Assembly: GCA_910592205.1 (NCBI GenBank)
Contig: CAJVPJ010000595.1
Span: 1 to 21,189 of the forward strand
DNA length: 21,189 bases
Direction: 5' to 3'
Origin: Paraglomus occultum
Taxonomy: Eukaryota; Glomeromycota; Glomeromycetes; Paraglomerales; Paraglomeraceae
The notes below the pieces were generated by a model. It was not told the origin of the DNA and searched no databases. It saw only the letters and a program-made list of their open reading frames with translations. Within the stretch, counting starts at the first letter, position 1. Each line of letters opens with the position of its first letter. Shown one piece after another: positions 21,119-21,189 of this stretch. The position numbers and the translations under genes are program-made.

Positions 21119-21128
21119 AATAAATAAA
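21119..21128 (+). terminator. Candidate poly(A) signals of the TPR gene
   Basis: Two overlapping AATAAA hexamers occur about 120 nt past the stop codon. The position is typical for a fungal 3' UTR; use as a cleavage signal is inferred. Confidence 0.5.
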
Positions 21129-21189
21129 ATTGTCTTATTATAAAAAACCAAATACAAATGTGCATTATTCTCATTTTTGCCATCTCTTT

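Noticed and set aside
1-21189. tRNA, rRNA or CRISPR features
   Set aside because: No B-box-like GGTTCGANNCC pairs with an A box, no rRNA-like conserved blocks, and no evenly spaced short repeats with unique spacers; the regular repeats seen are coding Sel1 and TPR units.

Overview
The window looks like eukaryotic, almost certainly fungal, nuclear DNA. The genes are split by many short AT-rich introns (mostly 73-106 nt) with GT..AG ends, and AATAAA signals lie downstream of several stops. The combination of a TKL-like kinase fused to Sel1 repeats, a long tandem-TPR protein, a Nak1/Kic1-type Ste20 kinase and a 4-coumarate-CoA-ligase-like enzyme fits a Glomeromycotina (arbuscular mycorrhizal) or related Mucoromycota genome, where kinase, Sel1 and TPR families are strongly expanded. 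The species cannot be fixed from the sequence.

Layout. 1-560: decayed, apparently internally deleted Tigger/pogo-like DNA transposon beside a perfect 42-bp palindrome. 912-2953 (-): protein kinase plus Sel1 repeats, four exons, with a frameshift in the last repeat; a diverged direct repeat flanks it on both sides (686-854 and 3723-3927). 4361-6936 (-): 12-exon AMP-forming acyl/aryl-CoA ligase with a 10-nt microexon and a GC-AG intron. 6937-9923: 3 kb with no recognised gene, shared upstream region of two divergent genes. 9924-13231 (+): 10-exon germinal-centre-type Ste20 kinase of the Nak1/Kic1 class. 14941-15856 (-): three-exon Ral-type small GTPase with a CaaX tail, convergent with the kinase. 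17945-20999 (+): protein with an uncharacterised N-terminal half, a RING/U-box/SP-RING-like Cys/His cluster and nine nearly identical TPRs.

How the genes relate. This is not an operon and no single pathway is encoded. Three genes are signalling components: a TKL-like kinase, a Ste20 kinase that in yeasts feeds the NDR/LATS morphogenesis network, and a Ral GTPase that in animals drives exocyst-dependent secretion. The last two could both serve polarised hyphal growth, but their adjacency is not evidence of linkage. The CoA ligase is metabolic, possibly peroxisomal. The kinase-Sel1 and TPR genes carry DNA-level tandem repeats and are likely fast-evolving lineage-specific family members.

Exon joins were worked out by hand from reading-frame continuity, splice-site consensus and remembered family conservation. 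No alignment or transcript was available.
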